64,000 nt of DNA, from positions 1-64,000 of the forward strand of contig JAEWXC010000053.1 in NCBI GenBank assembly GCA_023396115.1, written 5' to 3'. Made by a program: the position numbers and the translations under genes. The DNA is from Actinomycetes bacterium. Lineage in GTDB: Bacteria > Actinomycetota > Actinomycetes > Propionibacteriales > Nocardioidaceae. Of the stretch, positions 9,652 to 18,455 are shown in pieces; the first letter of the stretch is position 1, and the number at the start of each line of letters is the position of its first letter. The notes under the pieces are model-generated. The model was not told the DNA's origin and ran no database searches. It saw nothing but the letters and a program-made list of their open reading frames with translations.

Positions 9652-10835
9652 CAGTGCCCGGCCACCGGGTGCAGGCGGAGCAGGGGCTGACCGGGGGAGA
9701 CCAGGTCGCCGTCCTCGACCAGCCACTCGACGACCTGACCGCCGTGGGCGGCGCGGATGTCGGTGGCGTCGCGGCTCCCGGCGACCTGTCCGACCAGGGC
9801 GCCGGCGGCGAGCTCGTCGGCGTCGGCGGCGGCCGCGTCACGGATGAAGGTGCCCTTGCCGGGCGAGACAACCATCCGCCACGTCGGCGTGGTCTGGATG
9901 GGGGACTCCTCGCCGTGGCGCTGGCAGAAGGCGCGGGCCTCGTCGAGCTGGTCGGGCGACTTGAGGGCGAACGTCTCCACGCCCTTGAGCGCGCGCTTGG
10001 CGATGCCGGTCAGGGTGCCGGCCGGGGGCATCTCCAGGATGCCGGTGACACCGAGGTCGCTCATCGTCTCCAGGCACAGGTCCCAGCGGACCGGGTTGGC
10101 GATCTGGGTGACCAGGCGGGACAGAATCTCGCGGCCGTCGTGCACGACGGTGCCGTCGGCGTTGGAGATCACCCGGGTGCGCGGGTCGTGGGTGGAGACC
10201 GAGCGGGCCAGCGACGCGAGGTGACCCACGGCCGGGGCCATGTGCTCGGTGTGGAAGGCGCCGGCGACGCTCAGCGGCATCAGGCGCGCCTTGGCGGGCG
10301 GGTCGGCGGCCAGGGCCGCGAGCTGCTCGGCGGTGCCGGCGGCGACGACCTGGCCGGGGCCGTTGTCGTTGGCCGGGGTCAGCTCGTGTCGCGCCAGGGC
10401 GGCGAGCACCTCGTCGCGGTCCCCGCCGAGGACGGCGGTCATACCGGTGGGGGTGGCCTCGGCGGCGCGGGCCATCGCCTCGCCGCGCTCGCGGACCAGG
10501 ACCATCGCCTGCTCGGCGGTGAGCACCCGGGACCCGACGGCGGCGGTGATCTCCCCGACCGAGTGGCCGGCCACGGCACCGACCTTGGCGAACGCGTCCG
10601 CCGGGTGCGGGAAGAGCTGCAGCGCGGTGACCAGTCCGGTGGCGACCAGCAGCGGCTGGGCGATCCGGGTGTCACGGATGGTGTCGGCGTCCGCCTCGGT
10701 CCCGTAGTGCACCAGGTCGAGACCGGCGACGGTCGACAACCAGGTGAAACGCTGGGCGAAGACGGGGTCCTCGAGCCAGGGGGTGAGGAAACCGGGGGTC
10801 TGGGCGCCCTGTCCGGGGGCAACGATCACGAGCAC
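9651..10835 (-). CDS. fabD: Malonyl-CoA:ACP transacylase with C-terminal biotinyl/lipoyl-like domain
   Basis: Loads malonyl groups from CoA onto ACP. The 394-aa product begins MLVIVAPGQGAQ, has nucleophile Ser92 in GHSVGE and a catalytic His in AGAFHTEHM. About 75 C-terminal residues (roughly 320-394) extend beyond the usual length of about 310 and resemble a biotinyl/lipoyl half-barrel: HGGQVVEWLVEDGDLVSPGQ then PLLRLHP. No MKM-type lysine is present, so the domain probably cannot be biotinylated. The GTG at 10835 is preferred because the protein then begins like Streptomyces FabD. The GTG at 10829 is an alternative. Confidence 0.93.
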   Translation of the reverse strand: MLVIVAPGQGAQTPGFLTPWLEDPVFAQRFTWLSTVAGLDLVHYGTEADADTIRDTRIAQPLLVATGLVTALQLFPHPADAFAKVGAVAGHSVGEITAAVGSRVLTAEQAMVLVRERGEAMARAAEATPTGMTAVLGGDRDEVLAALARHELTPANDNGPGQVVAAGTAEQLAALAADPPAKARLMPLSVAGAFHTEHMAPAVGHLASLARSVSTHDPRTRVISNADGTVVHDGREILSRLVTQIANPVRWDLCLETMSDLGVTGILEMPPAGTLTGIAKRALKGVETFALKSPDQLDEARAFCQRHGEESPIQTTPTWRMVVSPGKGTFIRDAAAADADELAAGALVGQVAGSRDATDIRAAHGGQVVEWLVEDGDLVSPGQPLLRLHPVAGH

Positions 10836-10975
10836 GAGGACAACTGTGCCGGTCCGGACCCCCTGGTCTCGCCTCAACTCGTGACGAAACCGTGACCGCA
10901 ATTTTGTCCGGTTCCTACAACGACGACCGGCGGGGAGGTCTGCTGAAGCCCTGCCGGGGTGGTCCGCGGGCGGTG

Positions 10976-12175
10976 TCAGTCGGTGCTGCGGCGCGACTGC
11001 CGGCCGAGCACCAGGGCGACCCGCAGGGTGAACGCGTCGCGGGCGTCACTGGGCACCAGCCCGGTCAGCTCGGTCACCTGGCGCAGCCGGTAGCGCACGG
11101 TGTTGGGGTGCACGAACAGCACCCGACCGGTCGCCTCGATCCGCCCCGCGGCGTCGAGGTAGGCGGCCAGGGTCTCGACCATCGGCGGGTTCTGGGCCAG
11201 CGGCAGGTGCACGTTCTCCACGAGGTGACGGCGGGCGTGGCCGTCGCCGGCCAGGGCCCGCTCGACCAGCAGCTCGTCGGAGCGGACCGGCCGGGGTGCC
11301 TCGGGCCACCCGGACGCGGCCCGGTAGGCCGACATCGCGGCCCGGGCCGAGTGGTGCGCGGTGGACAGGTCGTCGCGGACCGGTCCGACCACGACCGGAC
11401 CGGGGGCGAACAGGTGCGTGACCTCCGCCGCGGCCCGCTCGGGGTCCGCGACGCCGCCGAGCAGCACCACCAACCGGTCGCCCTGACTGGCGCACAGGGC
11501 GCTCAGGTGGGCCTGCTGGGCAACCCGGCGGACCTCCTCGAAGATGTCGGTGTGGGTCCGTTCGGTAGGCATCGCGCCGAGCACCACGGTGACCGGGGCA
11601 CTGGTCGGCCAGCCCAGCGCGCCGGCCCGGGAGAGGACCGCCTCGTCGGGCTCGGCCCGCAGCACCGCGTCGACCACCAGGGCCTCGAGGCGGGCGTCCC
11701 AGGCGCCGCGCTGCTCGGCGGCCCGGGCGTAGACCATCGCCGTGGCGAAGGCGACCTCGCGCGCGTACTGCAGGATCGCGGCGTGCACCTCGTCGCGGTC
11801 GGCGGGGTCGAGGACCTCGTCGACGTTCTCCTCGACCACCGAGATGCTGAGCCGGATCAGGTCCACGGTCTGCTGCAGGTTGATGATGCCGGTCAGTGCG
11901 CGAGGAGCTGACCCGAAGATCGCGGCCGCGAGCTCGGAACCGCCCGGTTCGGGTCCGGTGGCCCGGGCCCGGTACCAGTCGACGAAGCCCCTGATACCGG
12001 CCTGGACGATGACCCCGACCCAGGACTTGTCCTGGGCGCCGAGCGAGCCGAACCAGCTCATTTCCGACTCCATGCGGCCCATCGCCGTGGTGCTGAGCGT
12101 CCCGGTGGCCCGGGCCAGCGCGTCGGCGGCGCGGGTCCGGTGCGCGGTGGGGCGCTGCTTCCCGGCTCTGCTCAC
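10976..12175 (-). CDS. fasR: PucR/CdaR-type regulator of fatty-acid synthesis (FasR/MabR-like)
   Basis: Protein of 399 aa with a central region of about 250 aa and a C-terminal PucR-type HTH (YLDAAGRIEATGRVLFVHPNTVRYRL). A PucR-type gene in this position, directly upstream of fabD, is typical: FasR in Streptomyces and MabR in mycobacteria, both regulating the fab operon. GTG 12175 is supported by a leaderless layout, TAGCCT then 7 nt then GTG. The gap to fabD is 140 bp (10836-10975) and could hold a separate fab promoter. Regulation of the downstream operon is inferred from homologues. Confidence 0.88.
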   Translation of the reverse strand: MSRAGKQRPTAHRTRAADALARATGTLSTTAMGRMESEMSWFGSLGAQDKSWVGVIVQAGIRGFVDWYRARATGPEPGGSELAAAIFGSAPRALTGIINLQQTVDLIRLSISVVEENVDEVLDPADRDEVHAAILQYAREVAFATAMVYARAAEQRGAWDARLEALVVDAVLRAEPDEAVLSRAGALGWPTSAPVTVVLGAMPTERTHTDIFEEVRRVAQQAHLSALCASQGDRLVVLLGGVADPERAAAEVTHLFAPGPVVVGPVRDDLSTAHHSARAAMSAYRAASGWPEAPRPVRSDELLVERALAGDGHARRHLVENVHLPLAQNPPMVETLAAYLDAAGRIEATGRVLFVHPNTVRYRLRQVTELTGLVPSDARDAFTLRVALVLGRQSRRSTD

Positions 12176-12357
12176 ACCCCGAAGGCTATGCCCGGGAAGG
12201 GGTCGGTGGGTGCCCGGTGCCCGGGGGTGGCCCGCCCCGGGGGTGTGCCGGCGTGTGCCGGGGGACCGGACGCCGGGGCGGTGGCGGTGCCGGGGGAGTC
12301 CGCGACTCGGGCGGAACCCTGGGCGGTGACCGTGATCACGTGGTTGAATCTTGCCGT

Positions 12358-12371
12358 TACCCGCCAGTAGG
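12358..12371 (+). promoter_or_regulatory. Imperfect palindrome shared with the aceE upstream region
   Basis: TACCCGCCAGTAGG lies directly before the hydrolase start, overlapping its Shine-Dalgarno. The aceE upstream region has the same 14-mer with one difference (TACCCACCAGTAGG at 16280-16293). The core resembles the TTAC...GTAA palindromes seen upstream of actinobacterial fatty-acid genes. The binding protein is unknown. A separate palindrome, CGTGATCACG, lies at 12330-12339. Confidence 0.45.
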
Positions 12372-12379
12372 AGGCGTTG

Positions 12380-13348
12380 ATGCACGAGGTCGAGTACCGC
12401 CTGGTCCACGGGCACCGGCGCGCCTTCGTCCGGGCCGGCAGCGGCCCCGTGGTGCTCCTGCTGCACGGCCTGGCCTGCGACCACACGACCTGGTCGCCGG
12501 TGATCGACCGGCTGGCCGAGCAGTACACCGTGATCGCGCCGGACCTGCTCGGGCACGGCCGCTCGGCCAAGCCGCGTGCCGACTACAGCCTGGGTGGCTT
12601 CGCGAACGGGATGCGGGACCTGCTGACCGTGCTGGGCGTGGACAAGGTGACGGTCGTGGGCCACAGCCTGGGCGGCGGGGTCGCGATGCAGTTCGCCTAC
12701 CAGTTCCCCGAGCGCACCGAACGGCTGGTGCTGGTCTCCTCCGGTGGCCTGGGGCCCGAGGTGACCCCGGCGATCCGGGCGATCACCACCCCCGGCTTCG
12801 ACCAGGTGCTGCAGGTGCTCACCCTGCCCGGCGTCCGCCACGTCGGGACCACCGCGATGCGCGCCTTGGCCGGGAGCCGGATCTCCGCGGCCCGCGACCT
12901 GGGCGAGGTGGCCGACATCTACGACTCGTTCGCCAACCCGCACGCCCGCGCCGCGATCCGGCACGTGGTCCGTGCCGTGGTCGACTGGCGCGGCCAGATC
13001 GTCACCATGGCAGACCGGGCCTACCTCACCGAGGAGATGCCGATGTGCGTGGTGTGGGGCGCCGACGACCTGGTCATCCCCGCCACCCACGCCGAGAACG
13101 CCGCCAGGCTGGCGCCCGGCGCCCGGGTCGAGGTGCTGCCCGACTCGGGCCACTTCCCGCACAAGGACCACCCCGAGCTGTTCGCCGGGATCGTCGCGGA
13201 CTTCATCGCCTCCACCGCGCCCGCCAGCTACTCGCGCGCCCGCTGGCGCCGACAGCTCGTGGGCGGTCCGGTCGCGCCGGCCAACCGCGCCCAGGCCGGT
13301 GAGGCGCCCCTGGCCCCGGTGCCCCCGGTGCGCCGCCGCGTCGTCTGA
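12380..13348 (+). CDS. Alpha/beta-hydrolase
   Basis: Protein of 322 aa with a classical alpha/beta-hydrolase layout: HGLACDHTTW oxyanion region near residue 29, DLLGHGRS, nucleophile elbow VGHSLGGGVA near residue 96, acid in WGADDLVIP and catalytic His in PDSGHFPHKD. A basic C-terminal tail (about 275-322) is probably disordered. Probably cytoplasmic, substrate unknown; the sequence resembles C-C bond hydrolases and lipases equally. ATG 12380 has TAGGAGG just upstream. It is divergent from fasR across a 204-bp gap. Confidence 0.87.
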   Translation: MHEVEYRLVHGHRRAFVRAGSGPVVLLLHGLACDHTTWSPVIDRLAEQYTVIAPDLLGHGRSAKPRADYSLGGFANGMRDLLTVLGVDKVTVVGHSLGGGVAMQFAYQFPERTERLVLVSSGGLGPEVTPAIRAITTPGFDQVLQVLTLPGVRHVGTTAMRALAGSRISAARDLGEVADIYDSFANPHARAAIRHVVRAVVDWRGQIVTMADRAYLTEEMPMCVVWGADDLVIPATHAENAARLAPGARVEVLPDSGHFPHKDHPELFAGIVADFIASTAPASYSRARWRRQLVGGPVAPANRAQAGEAPLAPVPPVRRRVV

Positions 13349-13440
13349 ACGCCCCCGACACGCAGGACGCGGTGCCACGGACCGCCCGCCGTTGCCGGCT
13401 GCGGGGCGTGTGACACCGCGTCAGTGCGCGATCGGAGCGG

Positions 13441-16242
13441 TCAGGCCGCCCCGCCCTCCTGGGCGACGTCGGAGACCGCCGTCGGGTCGTCGATGCGGTA
13501 CTTCGCGAACGCCTCGGTCACCTTGGACGCGTCGATCTCGCCGGCGTCGGCCAGCGCCTGCAGCGCCTGCACGACCACCGACTCGGCGTCGACGTTGAAG
13601 TAGCGCCGCGCAGCCGCCCGGGTGTCGGCGAACCCGAAACCGTCGGTGCCCAGCACCCGGTAGTCGGCCGGCACCCAGCGGGCGATCTGCAGCGGCACGG
13701 CGCGCTGGAAGTCCGAGACCGCCAGCACCGGGCCCTCGGCCCCGGCCAGCTTCGTGCTGACCCACGGCACCCGCTTGGGGCTGGAGGGGTTCAGCAGGTT
13801 CCAGTGCTCGGTCGCGGAGGCCTCACGGGCCAGCTCGTTCCACGAGGTGGCCGACCACAGGTCGGCGCTGACACCCCAGTCCTCGGCGAGCAGGGTGGCC
13901 GCCTTCTCGATCCACGGGAAGCCGACGCCCGAGGCCATCAGCTGCACCTTCGGGCCCTGGACGTCCGAGACCGACACCTGGTGCAGGCCGCGCAGGATCC
14001 CGTCCACGTCCACGCCCTCGGGCTCGACCGGCTGGGAGACCGGCTCGTTGTAGACGGTGAGGTAGTAGATGACGTTCTCGCCGTGCGGGTGCTCCTCGGT
14101 GGAGCCGTACATGCGCTCCAGACCCGACTGCATGATGTGCGCCATCTCGTAGGCGAACGACGGGTCGTAGTGCAGGACCGCCGGGTTGGTGGCGGCCAGC
14201 AGCGGCGAGTGGCCGTCCGCGTGCTGCAGACCCTCACCGGTCAGGGTGGTCCGCCCGGCCGTGGCGCCGACCAGGAAGCCGCGCGCCAGCTGGTCGGCCA
14301 TCGCCCAGATCGAGTCGCCGGTGCGCTGGAACCCGAACATCGAGTAGAAGATGTAGAACGGGATCATGTGCTCGCCGTGCGTGGAGTAGGTGCTGCCGGC
14401 CGCGGTCGCGGACGCCACGGCCCCGGCCTCGCTGATCCCCTCGTGCAGCAGCTGGCCCTGCTCGGACTCCATCCACTTGAGCAGCTGCTTGCGGTCGACG
14501 GCCTCGTAGGTCTGCCCGTGCGGGTTGTAGATCTTGGCCGAGGCGAAGAACGAGTCCATGCCGAAGGTGCGGAACTCGTCGGGGGCGATCGGGACCAGGC
14601 GCTTGCCGATCTCCGGGTCGCGCATCCACTCCTTGAGCAGCCGCACCAGCGCCATCGTCGAGGCGATCTTGTTCTTGCCCGACCCCTGCTTGAGCTCGGA
14701 GTAGGCCTTGTCGCCGGGCAGGTTCAGCGACTTGGAGCGGATCTCCCGGCGCGGGATCGAGCCACCGAGCGCGCGGCGGCGCTCCATCATGTACTCGATC
14801 TCCTCCGAGTCGGGTCCGGGGTGGAAGAACGGCGCGGTCTTGGTGGACTCGTAGCGGTCCTTGAGCTCCTTGTCGCTCATCGGCATGTGCAGCCGGTCGC
14901 GGAACTTCAGCAACGAGTCCAGGTCGAGCTTCTTCATCTGGTGGCTGGCGTTCTTGCCCTCCAGCGCGTCCACGGTCCACCCCTTGACGGTGTGGGCCAG
15001 GATCACGGTCGGCTGACCGACGTGCTTGGTCGCGGCCTCGAAGGCGGCGTAGACCTTGCGGTAGTCGTGCCCGCCGCGGGGCAGCTTCTCGATCTGCCGG
15101 TCGGTCATGTGCTCGACCATCTTGCGCAGCCGCGGGTCCGGGCCGAAGAAGTTCTCCCGGTTGTAGGCGCCGTCCTCGACCGAGAACGTCTGGAACGCGC
15201 CGTCCGGGGTGGAGTTCATCTGGTTGACCAGGACACCGTCGACGTCGCGGGCCAGCAGGTCGTCCCACTCGCGACCCCAGATGACCTTGATGACGTTCCA
15301 GCCGGCGCCGCGGAAGAACGACTCCAGCTCCTGGATGACCTTGCCGTTGCCGCGCACCGGGCCGTCGAGCTGCTGCAGGTTGCAGTTGATGACGAAGGTG
15401 AGGTTGTCGAGCTCCTCACGCGCGGCCAGGCCGATCGCGCCGAGCGACTCGGGCTCGCCCATCTCGCCGTCACCCATGAAGGCCCACACCCGCTGCTGCG
15501 AGGTGTCCTTGATGCCGCGGTTGTGCAGGTACCGGTTGAACCGGGCCTGGTAGATCGAGTTGATCCCGGTCAGCCCCATCGAGACCGTCGGGAACTCCCA
15601 GAAGTCCGGCATCAGCCGCGGGTGCGGGTAGGACGGCAGCCCCTTTCCGGCACCGTGCTGGACCTCCTGGCGGAAGTGCATCATCTGCTGCTCGGTGAGC
15701 CGGCCCTCGAGGAAGGCGCGGGCGTAGATGCCGGGGGAGGCGTGACCCTGGAAGTAGATCTGGTCGCCGCCGCCGGGGTGGTCCTTGCCCCGGAAGAAGT
15801 GGTTGAAGCCGACCTCGTAGAGGCTCGCGGCCGACTGGTAGGTGGCGATGTGACCGCCGACCTCCAGGCCGGGGCGGTTCGCGTCGGAGACCATGACCGC
15901 GGCGTTCCAGCGGATGTAGGCCCGGATCCGGCGCTCGACGTCCTCGTCGCCGGGGAACCACGGCTCGCGCTCGGGCGGGATGGTGTTGATGTAGTCGGTG
16001 CTGCGCAGTGAGGGGACGCCCACCTGCTTCTCCCGGCTGCGTTCGAGCAGACGGAGCATCAGGTAGCGGGCCCGGACGGCGCCGCGCTCCTCGACCAGCG
16101 CGTCGAACGAGGAGAGCCAGTCGGCGGTCTCGTCCGGGTCGATGTCGGGCAGCTGCGTGGGAAGTCCACCGAGGATCACCGACGGGGTCGCCGTCGTACG
16201 GATCGTGGACTCTGAACTGGTGGGAGTCGACTGATCGGTCAC
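13441..16242 (-). CDS. aceE: Pyruvate dehydrogenase E1 component, homodimeric type
   Basis: Thiamine-diphosphate enzyme of 933 aa that decarboxylates pyruvate and passes the acetyl group to E2. The family features are visible: the [18 protein letters not shown] region near residue 145, the ThDP/Mg motif [14 protein letters not shown] followed by [14 protein letters not shown], and the C-terminal transketolase-like domain with [10 protein letters not shown]. Length fits the family. GTG 16242 (VTDQS) is chosen, but its ribosome-binding site is weak; an extended start at 16269 is possible. The 240-bp gap to the divergent DUF3052 gene carries the TACCCACCAGTAGG element. No E2 or E3 gene is in the window. 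Confidence 0.95.
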   Translation of the reverse strand: MTDQSTPTSSESTIRTTATPSVILGGLPTQLPDIDPDETADWLSSFDALVEERGAVRARYLMLRLLERSREKQVGVPSLRSTDYINTIPPEREPWFPGDEDVERRIRAYIRWNAAVMVSDANRPGLEVGGHIATYQSAASLYEVGFNHFFRGKDHPGGGDQIYFQGHASPGIYARAFLEGRLTEQQMMHFRQEVQHGAGKGLPSYPHPRLMPDFWEFPTVSMGLTGINSIYQARFNRYLHNRGIKDTSQQRVWAFMGDGEMGEPESLGAIGLAAREELDNLTFVINCNLQQLDGPVRGNGKVIQELESFFRGAGWNVIKVIWGREWDDLLARDVDGVLVNQMNSTPDGAFQTFSVEDGAYNRENFFGPDPRLRKMVEHMTDRQIEKLPRGGHDYRKVYAAFEAATKHVGQPTVILAHTVKGWTVDALEGKNASHQMKKLDLDSLLKFRDRLHMPMSDKELKDRYESTKTAPFFHPGPDSEEIEYMMERRRALGGSIPRREIRSKSLNLPGDKAYSELKQGSGKNKIASTMALVRLLKEWMRDPEIGKRLVPIAPDEFRTFGMDSFFASAKIYNPHGQTYEAVDRKQLLKWMESEQGQLLHEGISEAGAVASATAAGSTYSTHGEHMIPFYIFYSMFGFQRTGDSIWAMADQLARGFLVGATAGRTTLTGEGLQHADGHSPLLAATNPAVLHYDPSFAYEMAHIMQSGLERMYGSTEEHPHGENVIYYLTVYNEPVSQPVEPEGVDVDGILRGLHQVSVSDVQGPKVQLMASGVGFPWIEKAATLLAEDWGVSADLWSATSWNELAREASATEHWNLLNPSSPKRVPWVSTKLAGAEGPVLAVSDFQRAVPLQIARWVPADYRVLGTDGFGFADTRAAARRYFNVDAESVVVQALQALADAGEIDASKVTEAFAKYRIDDPTAVSDVAQEGGAA

Positions 16243-16279
16243 GGTCCCATGTTCGCACCTCTCCCTCACGAGTGGTATC

Positions 16280-16293
16280 TACCCACCAGTAGG
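16280..16293 (-). promoter_or_regulatory. Candidate operator upstream of aceE
   Basis: TACCCACCAGTAGG on the plus strand, reading CCTACTGGTGGGTA towards aceE, 38 bp before its start codon. Thirteen of 14 bases match the element before the hydrolase at 12380. This suggests that one regulator acts on both genes. No promoter hexamers could be placed with confidence. Confidence 0.45.
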
Positions 16294-16483
16294 TCGGACC
16301 GCCCACCGGACTGCCCGGCGGGTCGCTCCGGGCACGGCCCCCGGGGCGCCGGAACCGGCCGGGGGACCCGGCTGGCGACCCGGTCCGTGGGCGCAGGGTT
16401 GCGTGCTCGGGTCAACTCCGCTGGACTACTCCCGACGTCCGTGACCGCGGACGTCGACTCGACAGTGAGGAACGGGGTAGTCA

Positions 16484-16915
16484 GTGAACGCGCCGGCGAG
16501 CGGTGACGCCGCCCAGAAGCCAGGAGTGGCCGACCGTCTGGGTATCAAGCACGGGATGGTCGTCCAGGAACTCGGCTGGGACGAGGACACCGACGACGAG
16601 CTCCGGGTCGCGATCGAGGACGCCCTCGACGCCGACATGGTCGACGGCGACCACGGCAACGTGGTGGACGCGGTCGTGCTGTGGTGGCGCGAGGAGGACG
16701 GCGACCTGGTCGACGGCCTGGTCGACTCCCTCAGCGACGTCACCGGCGGCGGGGTGATCTGGTTGCTCACCCCCAAGGTCGGACGACCCGGCACCGTGGA
16801 CGCCTCCGAGATCGCCGAGGCCGCCCAGGTGGCCGGCCTCTCGCAGACCACCTCGGCGACCGTCAGCCAGGACTGGCAGGCCACCCGCCTGGTGGCGCCG
16901 AAGACCCCCGCCTGA
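16484..16915 (+). CDS. DUF3052 family protein
   Basis: Small acidic cytoplasmic protein of 143 aa matching actinobacterial DUF3052. Conserved segments are KPGVADRLGI, VVQELGWDEDTD and DAVVLWWREEDGDLVD, followed by GGGVIWLLTPKVGRPG. Family function unknown; no catalytic motif is visible. The GTG start at 16484 has only a loose GAGG upstream. It is divergent from aceE, an arrangement that is common for this family, and is followed 97 bp later by the peroxiredoxin gene. Confidence 0.9.
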   Translation: MNAPASGDAAQKPGVADRLGIKHGMVVQELGWDEDTDDELRVAIEDALDADMVDGDHGNVVDAVVLWWREEDGDLVDGLVDSLSDVTGGGVIWLLTPKVGRPGTVDASEIAEAAQVAGLSQTTSATVSQDWQATRLVAPKTPA

Positions 16916-17012
16916 TCGGGTCACACCCGACCGGGGTGCCGCGCACCTCGGGTCACCGACGCACGACCCCGACGGGGCGTTGTCGGTTCGATGGGGGAGA
17001 CTGGTGGACATC

Positions 17013-17486
17013 ATGAGCGGACTCGTCATCGGTGATCAGGCCCCCGACTTCACCCTGCGCGACCAGTTCGGGCAGGACGTGCAGCTGTCGTCCTTCCGCG
17101 GCCGCAAGGCCGTGACGCTGCTGTTCTACCCGTTCGCGTTCTCCGGGGTGTGCACCGGGGAGCTGGCCGGGGTGCGGTCCCGGATCGCCGACTTCCTGAC
17201 CTTCGACACCGAGCTGCTCGCGATCTCCTGCGACCCGGTCTACTCGCTGCGTGCGTTCGCCGACGCCGAGGGGCTCAACGTCCCGCTGCTCGCGGACTTC
17301 TGGCCGCACGGCGAGGTGGCCCGCGCCTACGAGGTCTTCGACGAGAAGCGTGGCTGCCCGCGCCGCTCCTCCTACGTGGTGGACCGCGAGGGCCGGATCA
17401 CCTGGTCGGTGCACAACGCGATGGCCGAGGGTCGGGACCTGGACGAGCACCTCGCCCAGCTCCGGGCAGCGCTCGGGTCCAGCTGA
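17013..17486 (+). CDS. ahpE: Peroxiredoxin, AhpE-like one-Cys type
   Basis: Thiol peroxidase of 157 aa that reduces hydroperoxides. The thioredoxin-fold signature PDFTLRDQFGQ is followed by the active-site loop YPFAFSGVCTGEL, whose Cys near residue 45 is the peroxidatic residue. Later Cys residues lie in LAISCDP and KRGCPRR, and no classical resolving-Cys motif is evident, in line with the mycobacterial AhpE group. ATG 17013 has GGTGGA upstream. It is probably cytoplasmic and part of oxidative-stress defence. Confidence 0.88.
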   Translation: MSGLVIGDQAPDFTLRDQFGQDVQLSSFRGRKAVTLLFYPFAFSGVCTGELAGVRSRIADFLTFDTELLAISCDPVYSLRAFADAEGLNVPLLADFWPHGEVARAYEVFDEKRGCPRRSSYVVDREGRITWSVHNAMAEGRDLDEHLAQLRAALGSS

Positions 17487-17594
17487 GGTCACCTGTCGGA
17501 CGGCACCGCCCGGTGAGCGGAATCACAGAGGGGTTTTCGACTAATTTCGACGAAAAGCGACCGTTTCGCACCGCGCCGTCCTAGACTCTTGCTT

Positions 17595-17640
17595 GTCGAG
17601 CTGCTGGTGACCCGAGACGCCAGCAGCTCGACTTTTTCTT
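17595..17640 (+). terminator. Strong intrinsic terminator with T-tract
   Basis: A 13-bp perfect stem (17595-17607 with 17620-17632) followed by TTTTTCTTT. It is the most canonical rho-independent terminator in the window, yet it sits over 100 bp after the ahpE stop and just after a possible -10 element (TAGACT, 17582-17587). Upstream, 17531-17560 is unusually AT-rich with two TTTCGAC repeats 10 bp apart. It could end the ahpE transcript or a very short RNA. Confidence 0.85.
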
Positions 17641-17711
17641 TCCCGGCCCCCGGCGCCCGGCGGGACCCCCTCACCGGTACCGCTCCCGTCGCGTAGTGTG
17701 TGCCGCGCTCC

Positions 17712-17783
17712 GGGCGTTTAGCTCAGCGGTAGAGCACTCGGTTTACACCCGAGCGGTCGGGGGTTCGATCCCCTCAGCGCCCA
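17712..17783 (+). tRNA. tRNA-Val (anticodon TAC)
   Basis: Complete 72-nt cloverleaf. The acceptor arms GGGCGTT and AGCGCCC pair with one G-T. The D arm contains AGCTCAGCGGTAGAGC, the anticodon loop TTTACAC lies between CTCGG and CCGAG, and the T arm is GGGGGTTCGATCCCC. The anticodon TAC reads valine codons. No CCA is encoded after the discriminator A at 17783. Confidence 0.97.
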
Positions 17784-17876
17784 CCCGGACCCGTCCTCGG
17801 ACGACCCGTCCCGTGCTGCTCCGGCCGGTCAGTTCCGGCCCGCCGCGGCACGACCCGGCCACGCGGCCCACCTGCA

Positions 17877-17903
17877 TGAGAGTCCTCTCACCCGAGCCTC
17901 ACC
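17877..17903 (+). promoter_or_regulatory. PhoP-like response-regulator box upstream of the Asp/Asn-rich gene
   Basis: The palindrome TGAGAGTCCTCTCA (17877-17890) is found identically, reading towards the gene, upstream of the Asp-rich gene at 23053. Each site also has a direct repeat with an 11-bp period: CCTCTCA at 17884, then CCTCACC at 17897. An 11-bp period is typical of OmpR/PhoP-family dimer sites, and an OmpR-family regulator is encoded at 20510-21178. Binding is inferred. Confidence 0.6.
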
Positions 17904-17973
17904 GGCCCTTCACACCCGGCCGGTTGAGTACTGCTCACCGGCCCGGCACAGGGCCCCGAGCAGAGGAGCAACC

Positions 17974-18414
17974 ATGCAGCGCACCACCCTCCGAACCGTT
18001 CTGACCGGCTCCGTCCTGGGCCTGGCCGGCGTCGTGGCCGCCGGGGTCGTCTGGACCGGTGCCCAGGCCGCGAGCAACGACGACGCCGCGAAGCGCGACG
18101 ACGACGTGGCCGACATCGTGCTGGTCGACGACAACGACGACGACGACACGAACGACAAGTTCTCCCGCCTGGACAAGAACACCTACACGGGCAACGACAA
18201 CACCAACACCAACAACACCGGCAACGACACCAACACCGGGATCTCGAAGTCCACGCGCGACCACACCAACTCGCGCTTCACCAAGGTCAGCCGCGACCGC
18301 GACCTGAGCCGCAGCGACAAGACCCGCGACTGGACCCGCGACGGTGGCGACAAGACCCGCGACCGCACGGCCAACCACACCAACGACAAGTCGCGCAACG
18401 ACACCCGTCGCTGA
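17974..18414 (+). CDS. Exported Asp/Asn/Arg-rich low-complexity protein
   Basis: Protein of 146 aa. The N-terminus (MQRTTLRTVLTGSVLGLAG) begins a signal peptide ending near AQAA, residues 30-33. The mature chain is low-complexity: first an acidic stretch (DDNDDDDTNDK), then an Asn/Thr-rich segment with DNTNTNNTGND, then an Arg/Asp/Lys/Thr-rich tail with repeated DKTRD. No fold or family was recognised; it is probably disordered and may bind cations. ATG 17974 has GAGGAG upstream. It is followed 41 bp later by the Ser/Thr kinase gene, a likely operon, and the PhoP-like box lies about 70-95 bp upstream. Confidence 0.72.
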   Translation: MQRTTLRTVLTGSVLGLAGVVAAGVVWTGAQAASNDDAAKRDDDVADIVLVDDNDDDDTNDKFSRLDKNTYTGNDNTNTNNTGNDTNTGISKSTRDHTNSRFTKVSRDRDLSRSDKTRDWTRDGGDKTRDRTANHTNDKSRNDTRR

Positions 18415-18455
18415 GCCGTCCCCCCCTCACCCCCTCGAACACACCAGGAGCACTC

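Noticed and set aside
13804..16011. Plus-strand open frame of 735 aa opposite aceE
   Set aside because: Antisense artefact of the AceE gene, whose motifs are complete on the other strand.
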